Of a stretch of 39,325 nt of DNA, positions 1-8,651 are shown piece by piece. Every line of letters starts with the position of its first letter. Within the stretch, counting starts at the first letter, position 1. The stretch spans positions 1 through 39,325 of the forward strand of contig JASAOO010003312.1 of the NCBI GenBank assembly GCA_030849075.1. The letters are read 5' to 3'. This DNA comes from Zelonia costaricensis. Taxonomy: Eukaryota; Euglenozoa; Kinetoplastea; Trypanosomatida; Trypanosomatidae. A model generated the notes under the pieces. The model was not told where the DNA came from. It ran no database searches and saw only the letters and a list, made by a program, of their open reading frames with translations. A program made the translations under genes and the position numbers.

Positions 1-200
1 GCCTGCGCCTGCAGGTCCGCGGAGTCTGCGTCCGTCACGGGCCGCGCACGGTTTCTCGCACCGCGCGCCACCAGCCGGCTCGCCACCGCCCACAGCGGAA
101 TCGCCACGGCGAGGTGAATTCTTGGAAGCACGTAAAATGCGATGAGAGCCGCTTGTCCGAGCAGGACAACTCCGTACTCGCTCTTGTACCCAGCCTTCAT
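1..200 (-). CDS. N-terminal fragment of a membrane protein (runs off the left edge)
   Basis: Reading leftwards from an ATG at 200, the frame stays open to the edge for about 66 codons. The peptide begins MKAGYKSEYG. It then has a hydrophobic stretch at about residues 11-24 (VVLLGQAALIAFYV), a Pro-Arg-Ile-His break, and a second hydrophobic stretch at about 29-42 (LAVAIPLWAVASRL). An Arg-rich segment (ARGARNRARP) and an acidic-polar segment follow. This suggests two closely spaced membrane segments at the N-terminus with a basic loop. The start is supported by pyrimidine tracts and AG dinucleotides just upstream on the same strand. The family is not recognised; small multi-pass ER or mitochondrial proteins are possible, but nothing is diagnostic. 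The C-terminus lies outside the window, so length and function are unknown. Confidence 0.6.
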   Translation of the reverse strand, partial: MKAGYKSEYGVVLLGQAALIAFYVLPRIHLAVAIPLWAVASRLVARGARNRARPVTDADSADLQAQ

Positions 201-1050
201 TTTACTCGCGCTGGGAGAGAAGTACAACAAGACTCTGTGCACCCGTCTTGAATTGTGCAGTACACAACAGAAAAAAAGGGCATTTAGCTGGTTGCTTTTT
301 GTTTGCGCTGCGGTGGGTCGTCTTTCGTGTTCTCCCCACAAGGGAGAGGCAGGCTGACGGTAATTCAATGGGTCAGTAAGCCAGGCCAGAAATGACAAAT
401 CGCTGACTAGTGGTGGTCCGCGCCTAGTGGTTTCAGCGCGAAAACGTATCACGGAGGCGTAAAAAAAAAAGGAGGTGTAGGTGGGTCACGTAGAAGAACG
501 GATTGGGGTACGGCACAAAGTGGTACTAGAGTTTCAGCATCGATTCGTAGCATCTTTTTCCCAAGTGACTGTCGACTTCAGAAAAAAAAGTGGCGCGCCA
601 AGAGCTGCAGGCTGGGGACCTCTGCAGTGCCGGTGTGGCTTCCTCAGACTGACAACAGGACCTTTTTCGTTTTCTTCACACAGGTAAAAGCGCACGGTCA
701 CGGATGGCGAGGTGCTAGCTGTTTCTCAAATGACGGCGCGCACAACTCCCAGTGTTTTTATAGGTGCAAACCCATTTCTTTCTTCTAGTTTCGTTTACCG
801 AGACTCGGCTGGTTTGTCTCAAAGTATGTGAAGGCCGCTTGCCAGCAGCGGTCGCGGCATGATCCTGGCACAAGTGCGCGCAAAAAAAAAAGAGGACCAG
901 CAGTCCCCCCTTCGATCCCTTCCTGGCGTTGCGGCTCTCGTGCCTGGTGCCTGAAGTCGGTAGGGAAAAAAGAAATCTGACGGCGTAATCCAACCACATG
1001 AGCGAAGCAGCAAAAACAAATGGAAGAACTGCAGACGAGGGCATTCCGCG
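201..1050. other. Intergenic spacer
   Basis: No convincing gene is seen. On the minus strand this holds the 3' UTR of the 539-aa gene and the 5' leader of the left-edge gene. It has A-runs on the plus strand (for example 461-470 and 883-892), which are T-runs on the transcribed-sense strand. The short open frames on both strands are low-complexity. Confidence 0.6.
247..280 (-). promoter_or_regulatory. Candidate trans-splice acceptor for the left-edge gene
   Basis: On the minus strand a CCCTTTTTTTCTG tract is followed by an AG at 248-247, which would leave a 46-nt 5' UTR before the ATG at 200. A second tract, CTTCTCTCCC with AG at 212-211, lies only 10 nt from the ATG. Either could receive the spliced leader. 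Confidence 0.35.
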
Positions 1051-2670
1051 TCACAGCGGTCCACGCATGTCACGCACACGACGCTCTTCGGCTGTCACGG
1101 AGGGCTCCCGCGCGCCGGCCCGCTTCATCTCTTCATAGTCTCCCTCGTCCCAAACCTCGTCGCCCTCGGCGTACGTCAGCTCCACCGTTTGGTCCTGCAT
1201 TTGTTCGAGGTAGTGCTCAACCAAGAACTTCTCGCTGTAGCGCCGCGCGGCTCGAGCCAGCACCTCAGTGGAGTCGTCACCGTCGGCCTGCGTGTACGCT
1301 GCCTCCTCCTCTGCGTCTTTCGTGTAAGACGACAATTGGGGACCGTCAGACGCATCAGAGAAACTCTTGTGAAGAGGTGCGCCGTCATTCATTAAGTCGT
1401 TAAGTGCCTCGGCAGTAAAGCTGCCGGAAACTGCGGAGGCTGAGGCAGAGGCCACCGGAGGCGCAGTAAGATGCTCAGGCGACGCTTCGATCGGCGCCGA
1501 CTGAGATGGTGAAAGCAGCAGGATTTCACCGATGTGCACAAAAGGCGCGCCTTCGGCACCGGTGACAGGCAGCTCGATGAGAGGGTCGCCGGCTAACACG
1601 ACGCGCACTGGGTTGATGGCAGCCACGTACCGCTCCAGCGTCCCTTGAAGCGACTTGGGAGCACCTAGCGAAATTGTATTCGCAATTTCGAATCCGCGCT
1701 GTGAGAGAAGGAGTGAGAGAATAAGTCCCACGGCTCCGCCCACCGCGTGGCCAATCACTACAGTGCTGCGGGTCGGATGCACCGGAGAGTCATGCACGAG
1801 CGCGTCGCAGATGCGGGTTGCCATTAGGAGAAACTGGTTGTGAAAAACGGTTCGCTGCACCTCTTCGCTTTCGCTGATCTCGACCCGCTCCACATCTTGC
1901 GCCCACTCGTAGCTGCCGGAATCGGAGCCGTCTTGGCGGGTGCAGCAGAGATAAATCACCTGCTTGTTGTAGGTTTCGTCGATTTCCACCACAATGTGCT
2001 CCCGACCAACGCGAAGGTGTACCGCTGACACGCCGCTCCTGCTTCCCACAATCGCCTCTGTTACCTGCCACGGCGTCAGGTAAGCAAGTGCGCTTTCTCG
2101 GTTCTGCTCCCCGATCGCGGTGCGGTGCACGAGCAGCAGGCGCTCGGCGTACGGCAGCAACGCTTGCAGCATGATTCGGTTCTGCCGATCACTTGTCGCG
2201 TCCTCGGCGACCTCGTCGCGCGAAGTCCTCTTTTCGTTGTGCTCCAAAAATGCAAGGATACTGGACTCCATCGTCTGCTGGTACGCCCGGTTACCCACTC
2301 CTGCGGAGAGCACTTGCAGCACCGACACAACCTGCCGGTTCTCTGGGGCGAGATAGAGCGCCTGCGCGAGTGCCCGACTTTTATCGATTTCTTGGGAGAC
2401 GTGTTTCTGGTATTGCCCGAGGAGCTTAGTGCGAGCCCGATTGACGGCGGCGGCGCGGTGCTTCGGCGACTTCGCTGAGCCGGCGCGCTGCTCGAGTGCG
2501 CGAAGCGCGTTTGCAAGCTGGCGGCTGTGTGTTTCCGCCTCCTGGGCAAAGCGAGCGGAGATGTACTGTGAGAGCCCGGTTTCGTTGTACAGCGCGCATT
2601 CCCTCGACGACCGCGCGGCCGCGCGGAAGAGCTCGCGGTACGCCCTGATAGATTCGCGCCGCAACGACAT
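1051..2670 (-). CDS. Lipase class 3-like pseudoenzyme with N-terminal LYR-like domain
   Basis: This is a 539-aa protein. Residues 1-65 resemble a Complex1_LYR domain: AYRELFRAA matches the LYR helix, and a second helix YISARFAQEAE stands where LYR proteins have an R..FR.N motif. A helical middle follows. Residues about 240-490 look like an alpha/beta-hydrolase of the class 3 lipase type. The strand-elbow motif reads VVIGHAVGGAVG, so the nucleophile Ser of GxSxG is Ala309. The Asp (AGDPLIELP, Asp362), the accompanying FVHIGE and a downstream His (His486 in VEHYLEQM) are kept. The alternative upstream frame to 3483 is proline-rich low complexity and crosses an N. The ATG at 2670 is chosen because a pyrimidine tract ends in an AG directly before it. 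If the Ala is genuine, classical Ser-triad hydrolysis is unlikely and a binding or scaffold role is more plausible. The LYR part hints at mitochondria, but this is inference. Confidence 0.8.
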   Translation of the reverse strand: MSLRRESIRAYRELFRAAARSSRECALYNETGLSQYISARFAQEAETHSRQLANALRALEQRAGSAKSPKHRAAAVNRARTKLLGQYQKHVSQEIDKSRALAQALYLAPENRQVVSVLQVLSAGVGNRAYQQTMESSILAFLEHNEKRTSRDEVAEDATSDRQNRIMLQALLPYAERLLLVHRTAIGEQNRESALAYLTPWQVTEAIVGSRSGVSAVHLRVGREHIVVEIDETYNKQVIYLCCTRQDGSDSGSYEWAQDVERVEISESEEVQRTVFHNQFLLMATRICDALVHDSPVHPTRSTVVIGHAVGGAVGLILSLLLSQRGFEIANTISLGAPKSLQGTLERYVAAINPVRVVLAGDPLIELPVTGAEGAPFVHIGEILLLSPSQSAPIEASPEHLTAPPVASASASAVSGSFTAEALNDLMNDGAPLHKSFSDASDGPQLSSYTKDAEEEAAYTQADGDDSTEVLARAARRYSEKFLVEHYLEQMQDQTVELTYAEGDEVWDEGDYEEMKRAGAREPSVTAEERRVRDMRGPL

Positions 2671-2730
2671 CTTGCGAATAAATGCGGGAAGCGACGGGTG
2701 ATGAGAGAAAAAAGCAAAAAAGGCGACCGC
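2671..2730 (-). promoter_or_regulatory. Pyrimidine tract and AG acceptor deciding the start of the lipase-like gene
   Basis: On the minus strand a run rich in T and C (CCTTTTTTGCTTTTTTCTCTC and following) leads to an AG at 2672-2671 that directly abuts the ATG at 2670. The next in-frame ATG upstream lies before the tract, so it would not be in the mature mRNA if this acceptor is used. Confidence 0.45.
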
Positions 2731-3065
2731 CTCGTTCCTCTCAGGCATGTAACAAAGAAGGACGCACGATAAAAGCAGCCAGATTACGAGAGCGGAGAGA
2801 GGGAGGTGATGAGCGTCGCTATGACGTACCAGAGAACAGGATAAAACGGGCGTGCTCCGCTGGAGACTTTTTGATCGGTTCCTGCCACGGCCAAAGTGCG
2901 CAGAAGGCCAGAGCAGCTTGGCAGTAGGCTGCTTAAGCCCAGCGTAGCGGGGTGGAACCAACTCGCGGTTGGACGCGTTCTGTTCTCTTGTGCGTTTTTT
3001 AGATGCGTCATCGGGGTGCCAGCCGAGGCATTTTGCGGTCGCCAACACGTGGCATGGTGGGTCGC

Positions 3066-3077
3066 GGGGGGGGGGGG
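3066..3077. repeat. G12 homopolymer (first of two in this spacer)
   Basis: Twelve consecutive G on the plus strand; a second G12 occurs at 3241-3252. Together with the G-runs between them they could form a G-quadruplex on the plus strand. They are also a likely cause of the sequencing gap at 3108. Confidence 0.85.
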
Positions 3078-3107
3078 TTAAAGCAGGGCAAACCACTTTT
3101 CTGCCAC

Positions 3108-3108
3108 N
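3108..3108. other. Single N: probable assembly gap
   Basis: One ambiguous base sits between G-homopolymers in a spacer. A lone N in an otherwise clean assembly is often a placeholder for a gap of unknown length. No gene is broken by it if the lipase-like gene starts at 2670. Confidence 0.7.
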
Positions 3109-3352
3109 GGCGGGATGGCAGGGCGGGAAGGAGGCTGGGCCCGCGGGTTTTCCCGGGGGGGCAGAGGGCGGGTGGTTTCGGGGGGAGGGGAGGGGGGTTG
3201 GCGGGGTTGGCGAGGGCAGGATGTAAAGGAAGGTGGTGAAGGGGGGGGGGGGTGTTTTACTTCGCCGCCCTCGTCTTCTCTTCTCGCGTTCGCTTTGTTG
3301 GGAGTCGGGGTGGCGGGCGGAAAGGGCATCGAGGGAAGTGGAAACAGAGCTC

Positions 3353-4882
3353 TCACGGTGTATCGTCGTCGTCGTCCTCGTCCATCTCCGACTCGTGCGC
3401 GAAGCACTCGCCCGGCAAGAGCGGAATCGGCATCGAGTCGCTCGTGGCGGCACACTCGCACCGCTCCTGCGCCATCGCGTCACGCAGCGGCCAGGCCGAC
3501 CAGAACAGTGAGCCGTCGTAAATGTGCTGCGGGTAGGTGTCCTCGTCGACCTGAAGCACCTGGGCGACGAGGTGGGGGTGCCGCTGGCACCACACCCGCA
3601 TCGCCACGCCGAGGAGCGCCGTCAGGACGATGTGCGGCCCACTAAGCTCGTACTCGGCCTCGGCGGAGCGCAGGTCGGAGGTGCCGTCAGAGCCGTCGGA
3701 GAAGCCCGCCTCGGAGGGGTACAGAAGCTGCACGGTGCAGTGCCGCCGCCGCCACTTCCGCTGCGCCGCCGCAACGGCCCCGGCGTCGCCGGCGCCGTCC
3801 GCCTGCTCCGGGTACGCCTCGCTGTCGCACGCCAGCGGGCACTGAGCGAGGAAGACCCACTGAAACCACTCGCAGCCGACAACGAAGCAGGCGCCACCGC
3901 GCTCGGTTTCGTGGACGCCGGCGCCGTTGCGGGAGTCGAGGTCGCTTGTGGTGGGGGAGAGCATCAAACCGCTGGCGTCGCCGGCGCCGGCGCCGCTGCA
4001 GTGGATGACAAGTGAGAACGGCGGAATGCCGACCGCGCCCGAGGTTGCCCGGTGTGCGGAGAGCCGCGCCACGACGGTGGACGGCGCCATGGCGCTGTCC
4101 TCGTCGCGCACGACAAACGCCGGTACCGTCACCCCCTCCTCGCCCTCCTCCTGCGCCTCGCTCGACAGGCGCTCGTAGACGGCCTCGTACTTGCCGTGGC
4201 ACGTCTGCTCCGCCACCTGGCGCAGTTGGGTCAGCGTCGCAAGCCACGCCGGCGCCTCGCCCCGAGGCGAGTCTCGCCCACAGCTCCACCCCGCGCTGCC
4301 CGGCGTGGCCGAGCTGGCGTCCTCGACCGTCTCCCTAATCGCGGCGCGCACCCGCTCCACCGTGCTGCAGTGCTCATCTGCAGACTCGCGGCACTGCCGT
4401 GCGCTGTCGAGGATGGCAGCGACGGTGTCCATCCACTCCTGACTCAGCCGCGGCGACGCCGGCGCGCCGAGCAGCGGCGTTTCGACCATGTCCAGGTTCA
4501 CGGCGGCCCAGTCGCGCGGGCTCAGCTCGCTGGCTGTCACCGACGAGCTGATGCTGGCTTGATGCTGGAGGCGGGTGGCTGGGCTGTGCCCGACAAGCAG
4601 GCCTGCGCTGTTCCACTTCAGCTCCTCCAGCGCTGCCGGCGTGCTGCGGCCGACGGTCTTGTTGCCCAAGCGGCCACTGCGCTGCTCGGCCCGCTCATTG
4701 AGCCGCTCATCTGTGAGCAGCGCGCTCAGCACAGCCAGCATCTCCGTCGTCGAGATCGCGGAGAAGCGCTTTCGGACCTCCTCCATGGCGAACTGCATTT
4801 TCGCGTCGTCCAGCGCCGTGGCACTGCGCACCGCGCTGTGCGTCGGCCACAGCGGAGGCACCGTCGGCGTCGGTCCTGGCAT
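3353..4882 (-). CDS. Unrecognised 509-aa protein with acidic C-terminal tail
   Basis: The frame begins MPGPTPTVPPLW and ends in a strongly acidic tail (ESEMDEDDDDDTP). A second in-frame ATG at 4798 (residue 29, MQFAMEEVRKRF) precedes a helical stretch and is a possible alternative start. The first ATG downstream of a candidate AG acceptor (4982-4981) is the one at 4882. The centre, about residues 280-430, has hydrophobic strand-like pieces (FSLVIHCSG; CFVVGCEWFQWVFLAQCPLAC; CTVQLLYPSE; HIVLTALLGVAMRVW), suggesting a folded alpha/beta domain interrupted by Gly/Ala/Asp-rich loops. No catalytic motif or signal peptide is recognised. Codon composition resembles the neighbours, so this is very probably a real gene, but no function is assigned. 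Confidence 0.8.
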   Translation of the reverse strand: MPGPTPTVPPLWPTHSAVRSATALDDAKMQFAMEEVRKRFSAISTTEMLAVLSALLTDERLNERAEQRSGRLGNKTVGRSTPAALEELKWNSAGLLVGHSPATRLQHQASISSSVTASELSPRDWAAVNLDMVETPLLGAPASPRLSQEWMDTVAAILDSARQCRESADEHCSTVERVRAAIRETVEDASSATPGSAGWSCGRDSPRGEAPAWLATLTQLRQVAEQTCHGKYEAVYERLSSEAQEEGEEGVTVPAFVVRDEDSAMAPSTVVARLSAHRATSGAVGIPPFSLVIHCSGAGAGDASGLMLSPTTSDLDSRNGAGVHETERGGACFVVGCEWFQWVFLAQCPLACDSEAYPEQADGAGDAGAVAAAQRKWRRRHCTVQLLYPSEAGFSDGSDGTSDLRSAEAEYELSGPHIVLTALLGVAMRVWCQRHPHLVAQVLQVDEDTYPQHIYDGSLFWSAWPLRDAMAQERCECAATSDSMPIPLLPGECFAHESEMDEDDDDDTP

Positions 4883-5783
4883 AGCGCGCTCGCTCCGTCT
4901 GGGGTCTCCTGTTGGCGTCTACGCCGCTGCAGTCGGGCCAAGTGTGCAGCAACGCACACACGGGCGCCGAACAAGCGGTTCTATCCAAACAGGAAGGGTA
5001 TCGGTGAAGAAGTGACACAGCGTGCAGCCCCCGGCGACGCACAGCACAGTCGAACGCCGCAGGCAAGATGATGCGACACGGGGAGCGCGGGGAGACGCAA
5101 ACTGACAAACAAAACAAACAAAAAATGCACGCAAAGCGGAAAGGGACGAACGTAAGTGAGAACGGGAAGTCGAGCGAGGTGGAAAAAAAAACGATGTGGG
5201 GGCTCCGTTGCGAGGGGGGAGCGGGTGAGCGCTGCCGCGGTGGGGCGCAATGGAACAATGTGTGTAGGCGAGTGCTTGTGTAAAGCAGCCACGAACGTGG
5301 TAAGCCGGTAGGGGAAAAAGGAGAAGAGCGGGACGGACTCGTTGTGGGTATCGGAGGGGGGAGGGGCTCCGTCAAGAAACGGCGCAACCTCGTGTGGGCG
5401 GGAGGCGACGGCACTCCTTCGGTCGTTGCACTGCGCACGACGACTGAACCAGTTAGCCGCAATCCAAACGTTCGTGTGCATGGAAGGAGTAGGGAGAAGA
5501 TCGAGAGAGGATGAGGAAAAAGGGGAGTGGAGGAGGTGGAAAAAAAAGGAGACGACTAGACATGTTTGGTGTGCCAGAGTGTTTTGTTGATGTGGCAGTG
5601 ATGAGCGAGCGGAGCAAGTCAACAGGAGAGTGGGCTTGTGATCAGCCTCGTCGCTCTGCGCCTCTGACCGCCCCTCTTTTTTTTTTCAATGTTTGGCTTC
5701 CGCTGCTTTTCTCTTCGCGGACTCTTTTTCCCGTTCCTCTCTTGGCTCCCGCCGGCAGTTGCGCCGAACGACGCCGGCCAAGC
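4883..5783. other. Intergenic spacer
   Basis: No gene is seen. The minus strand is pyrimidine-rich and should hold the 3' UTR of the 318-aa gene and the 5' leader of the 509-aa gene. Frames reading through it in either direction give low-complexity Ser/Pro/Phe/Leu products with no domain-like pattern. Confidence 0.6.
4981..5020 (-). promoter_or_regulatory. Candidate trans-splice acceptor for the 509-aa gene
   Basis: On the minus strand CACTTCTTCACCGATACCC and CTTCCTG precede an AG at 4982-4981. The resulting 5' UTR would be 98 nt. No ATG lies between this AG and the ATG at 4882, which supports that start. Confidence 0.4.
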
Positions 5784-6740
5784 TCAGGCCCCGTACAGCG
5801 CCTCGTCGATACGACCATCCAGCTTATCCGTCGGAAACACCAGCTCGTACCGCGCAAGCGTGCGCCGAACCTCGTCCGCTTCGTCGGCCGCGCTGCGTGG
5901 GCGGCGCAGCTCGCTGTTGGCGTTCTTCTGGCCAAGCGTCCTGTCAAAGTCGGTGAAGTGAAGCGACCCGGTTGGCGCTGCGGGTGCGCCGTGCTGCGGC
6001 GGCGCTGCGGCGGCGGAGTAGGGAGCGGGGCTCGAGGCCACTGCCATCGGACCGAAGGCGGGAGCGGGTTGCGTGGTTTGTGCGGCGTTGCCGGTACTGC
6101 TGAGGAACGCCAAGACACGGTTCGCTGGCGCCGGCGCGGGGGCTTCGGCGAGGGGAGAGGCGGCGAAGGCCGAGGGGGCGGGCGGTGGCGGCGCTGCTGC
6201 TGCTCTTGCGCTCAGCGCACCGAACGCACTGCTGAGCGACTGTGGCCCTGGTGCAGTTGTGAAGGCGCTTTTTGCCTTGGCCGGCGCTGCCACACTTGCG
6301 CCCCACACCGTCGTCGAGGGCTGCGGCTGAGGCGCGGATGGTTGGGCAAAGGGCGATGCGGCTGGTGTGTGGTCGGTGGTGTGCCCTGCGGCGGCGGACG
6401 GCATGTGGCTCGCGCTGGGGGCGTCGCTTGGACTGTCCTCGTCGTCGTCGTCGCCTGCCTCGTCGTCGTCGCCAGCCTCGTCGTCCTCTCCCTCGTGCGA
6501 GTCGGTGTCGCGCTCGGCGGTTCCGTCGTCCTCCTCTCCGTCTTCATCGTGCTCCTCTTCATCTGCCTCGTCCACCTCTTCGTCTTCTTCCGCTTCACTT
6601 TCGCTGGAGCCCGTGTCGGCGTCGTCGTACTCGCCTTCCTCCTCCTCTTCCTCGTCCCACGACGAGTTCACGAGCTCGTCATCAGCATCAGAGGCCGCCT
6701 CGCCGCTCTCGTGGCCACCGCGAGTGGCGGGGTTGGGCAT
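5784..6740 (-). CDS. Acidic, Ala/Pro-rich 318-aa protein, possibly nucleoporin-like
   Basis: The frame begins MPNPATRGGHES. Residues 19-102 are overwhelmingly Asp/Glu, with runs such as DEEEEEE and a duplicated EAGDD unit. Residues 105-260 are Ala/Pro/Ser-rich and contain widely spaced Phe-containing patches: SPFAQPS (about 129), SAFGALS (about 171), SAFAASP (about 190) and PAFGPMA (about 227), so two true FG pairs. The last 60 residues are more ordered and charged (HFTDFDRTLGQ, then EVRRTLARYELVFPTDKLDGRIDEALYG) and are probably the conserved binding module. The mix of acidic and FG-like disorder is compatible with a nuclear pore or nuclear transport protein, but two FG pairs are too few for a firm call. 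Other acidic chaperone-like or chromatin proteins are equally possible. The ATG at 6740 is the first after a good acceptor AG. Confidence 0.75.
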   Translation of the reverse strand: MPNPATRGGHESGEAASDADDELVNSSWDEEEEEEGEYDDADTGSSESEAEEDEEVDEADEEEHDEDGEEDDGTAERDTDSHEGEDDEAGDDDEAGDDDDEDSPSDAPSASHMPSAAAGHTTDHTPAASPFAQPSAPQPQPSTTVWGASVAAPAKAKSAFTTAPGPQSLSSAFGALSARAAAAPPPPAPSAFAASPLAEAPAPAPANRVLAFLSSTGNAAQTTQPAPAFGPMAVASSPAPYSAAAAPPQHGAPAAPTGSLHFTDFDRTLGQKNANSELRRPRSAADEADEVRRTLARYELVFPTDKLDGRIDEALYGA

Positions 6741-6780
6741 GTGCTACAGGCACGAGGCGAAGGACGAGAGTGACGAGGCG

Positions 6781-6815
6781 CTGGAAAGGGCGGATATTAA
6801 CGGTCGAGAGAGAGA
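6781..6815 (-). promoter_or_regulatory. Candidate trans-splice acceptor for the 318-aa gene
   Basis: On the minus strand CTCTCTCTCGACCGTTAATA and a further CCGCCCTTTCC lead to an AG at 6782-6781. The 5' UTR would be about 40 nt and contains no ATG before the start at 6740. Confidence 0.45.
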
Positions 6816-7146
6816 GCTGTGCTTGTAGCGCCTTTTTCTCTTCTTCACGCACACGCACACACACGACGTCTTGTGCACGTCTACGTGAGGTCACGTGGTG
6901 TGTGAGGCAGCGTGCGCCGCGAATTGCGTGGAGACATGTTCAATCATCGACAGAGAGACGAAAAAAGGGGAGGTGGAGGACGAGGGGATGGTAGAGAATT
7001 CAAAGTGCGCGCTTGCTGGACAACGCACCCTTGCAGACGTGCGTGTGCACGAGGGGCCGCGCTGCCGCCGCCTTGAGGGACGGAGTGTGAGCAGAGGGAA
7101 GGTGCGAGGCTCCCCCGCTCGCTTGCTTTATTCACCGCACATGCGT

Positions 7147-7162
7147 GAGAGAGAGAGAGAGA
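7147..7162. repeat. GA dinucleotide microsatellite
   Basis: Eight GA units on the plus strand in a spacer; (TC)n on the transcribed-sense strand. Confidence 0.9.
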
Positions 7163-8033
7163 CGCCAACGCAGGGACACGAGGGGCGGGCTCGCTTCGCT
7201 GTCGCTGCTAGCAAGAAAAAGAAAGGCTCGCAGGGCGCGTCACGGCAGCCCGTCGCTGAACGCGCGGTCGCAGCTCACAAGGCGTCGACTAGCGTCCCTG
7301 GTCCACGGGGAGGTTGTTGCGTGGCGGGCAGCGGAAGCGGGGCCACTGAAGTGAAGCACGAAGAGAAAAAAAGGGAAAAGGGAGAGGGGAGAAGTGCCAC
7401 TCGATCGCCCACGGGGCGGGACACGTTGCGGCCATCCTTCTCCCCTCCCAACGCGTCACGCGAGTGAGAAGCGACGCGACGGCCTCCCTTCTCCGCCCAT
7501 CCGGGAAGAGCCAGTGCGGGTGCTTCAGCGGAGCCGTTCGCGACATGTGTGTGCGACGAGGCCAAAGTCAAAGCGACGATAAAGGCCAAACGCGTCGCAT
7601 GTAGACGGTCAAAAGAGGACAAAAAAAAACGCAAAGCACGAGCTGATCAACTCACCCAGAGGCGTGAGTCACTAACGCACACAAAACGTGCAAAGCAAGA
7701 CAAGCAGTGACGTCCCTGTCGAGCAACACCCGAGCTTCGACACGCGCAGTGGGCATCTCTTGCAGATGCGGACGAACAACCCGGCAGGAGTCTCGCAGGG
7801 CGCTTCACTGCCCTCACGCACGCACACACAGACGCATAATCGCCCACGCGCCTACACGGCAAATAAGAATGCGCGCGGGAGGAGGGGAGGGCACCGTGCA
7901 CCGCTCTCACCGCTGACCTCCTTTGTGCTTTCCAGATGTGGGGAAGGGAGGGCTGAGAGGAGGCGTGGTTGCAGCTCATGGGGGAGAAGACTGCCCAGTC
8001 CACTCTCGCCTTCCATTGGCTGCGGCCCTCGCT

Positions 8034-8651
8034 TCACATGATGGAGCAGCAACCGGAGTTCGTCTGTTTTGCTTGCGTGTAGAAGGTCTTGCTGGCCATA
8101 CCAAGGTCCTCGCTCTGCGCCACGAGGTCGTCGATCTTCTGCCCGCGCTCGATGATCTGATCAATGGCGTTGTACATGATCACCTTCGTGTCCTCGATGT
8201 CGCGCTTGATGCGCAGGATCTTGTCCACCTCCTCTGGCTTCTGGTACTTCTCCAGCGTCTCATGCAGGCGAGGCCAGTTCAAGAACTCGTCCGCCTTGCC
8301 GTCAATGGGGTCGTACTTGCCGCGGAACGTCTGCTGGAACTGCGGCACAAGCTCGGTAAGAAGCGTGAAAGCGACCCGCGCGTTGTACTCTATGTCGCTC
8401 ACCGCAATCGCTACCAGCCCGTCCAGCGTTGCGTACGCGTAGACGACATTGCCGTTCTCCGTGATCTGCGTCTTGGCGCCGAGCGCGACGCGCTTCGCCA
8501 CGGTGCGGGAGAGGAACACAATAAACTCACGCGCTGAGCTGCGCTGGAAGAAGCCGAAGGAGCTGACGTCGATGGCGCTGGTGCAAATGACCGGGTCCTT
8601 ATCCACCCCCTGCGGGTACGGCTTCAGAATCAACAGGCCGTAGAGCTTCAT
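8034..8651 (-). CDS. YKT6: YKT6-type longin R-SNARE
   Basis: This is a 205-aa protein, close to the usual YKT6 length of about 200. Residues 1-130 form a longin domain: MKLYGLLIL first strand, then DVSSFGFFQRSS and ARVAFTLL, both nearly identical to animal and yeast YKT6. Residues 140-200 are the SNARE motif with the zero-layer Arg at 169 (IIERGQKIDDLV). The protein ends Cys-Cys-Ser-Ile-Met: the CAAX box (CSIM) would be farnesylated on Cys202, and the preceding Cys201 is the site of a second lipid in YKT6 proteins. There is no transmembrane segment, as expected. YKT6 cycles between cytosol and membranes and acts in ER-Golgi, endosomal and autophagosomal fusion. The ATG at 8651 is the first after a T14-tract/AG; the in-frame extension to 8669 begins only with GTG. 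Confidence in identity is very high. Confidence 0.97.
   Translation of the reverse strand: MKLYGLLILKPYPQGVDKDPVICTSAIDVSSFGFFQRSSAREFIVFLSRTVAKRVALGAKTQITENGNVVYAYATLDGLVAIAVSDIEYNARVAFTLLTELVPQFQQTFRGKYDPIDGKADEFLNWPRLHETLEKYQKPEEVDKILRIKRDIEDTKVIMYNAIDQIIERGQKIDDLVAQSEDLGMASKTFYTQAKQTNSGCCSIM

Larger units (their letters stand above)
2731..3352. other. Intergenic spacer with assembly gap and poly-G tracts
   Basis: No gene is seen. The spacer holds two 12-base G-runs on the plus strand (3066-3077 and 3241-3252), many shorter G-runs between them, and a single N at 3108. On the transcribed-sense strand these are C-rich pyrimidine stretches. An open frame continuous with the lipase-like gene crosses the region on the minus strand, but its product is proline/arginine low complexity. 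Confidence 0.6.
6741..8033. other. Intergenic spacer
   Basis: No gene is seen in 1.3 kb between YKT6 and the acidic-protein gene. The plus strand is purine-rich and holds a GA microsatellite (7147-7162). It presumably carries the YKT6 3' UTR and the short leader of the downstream gene. Short open frames here lack domain-like sequence. Confidence 0.6.

Noticed and set aside
2671..3483. N-terminal extension of the lipase-like protein to 3483
   Set aside because: The extension is low-complexity Pro/Arg/Ser sequence, crosses an N and G-homopolymers, and lies upstream of a pyrimidine tract whose AG abuts the ATG at 2670.
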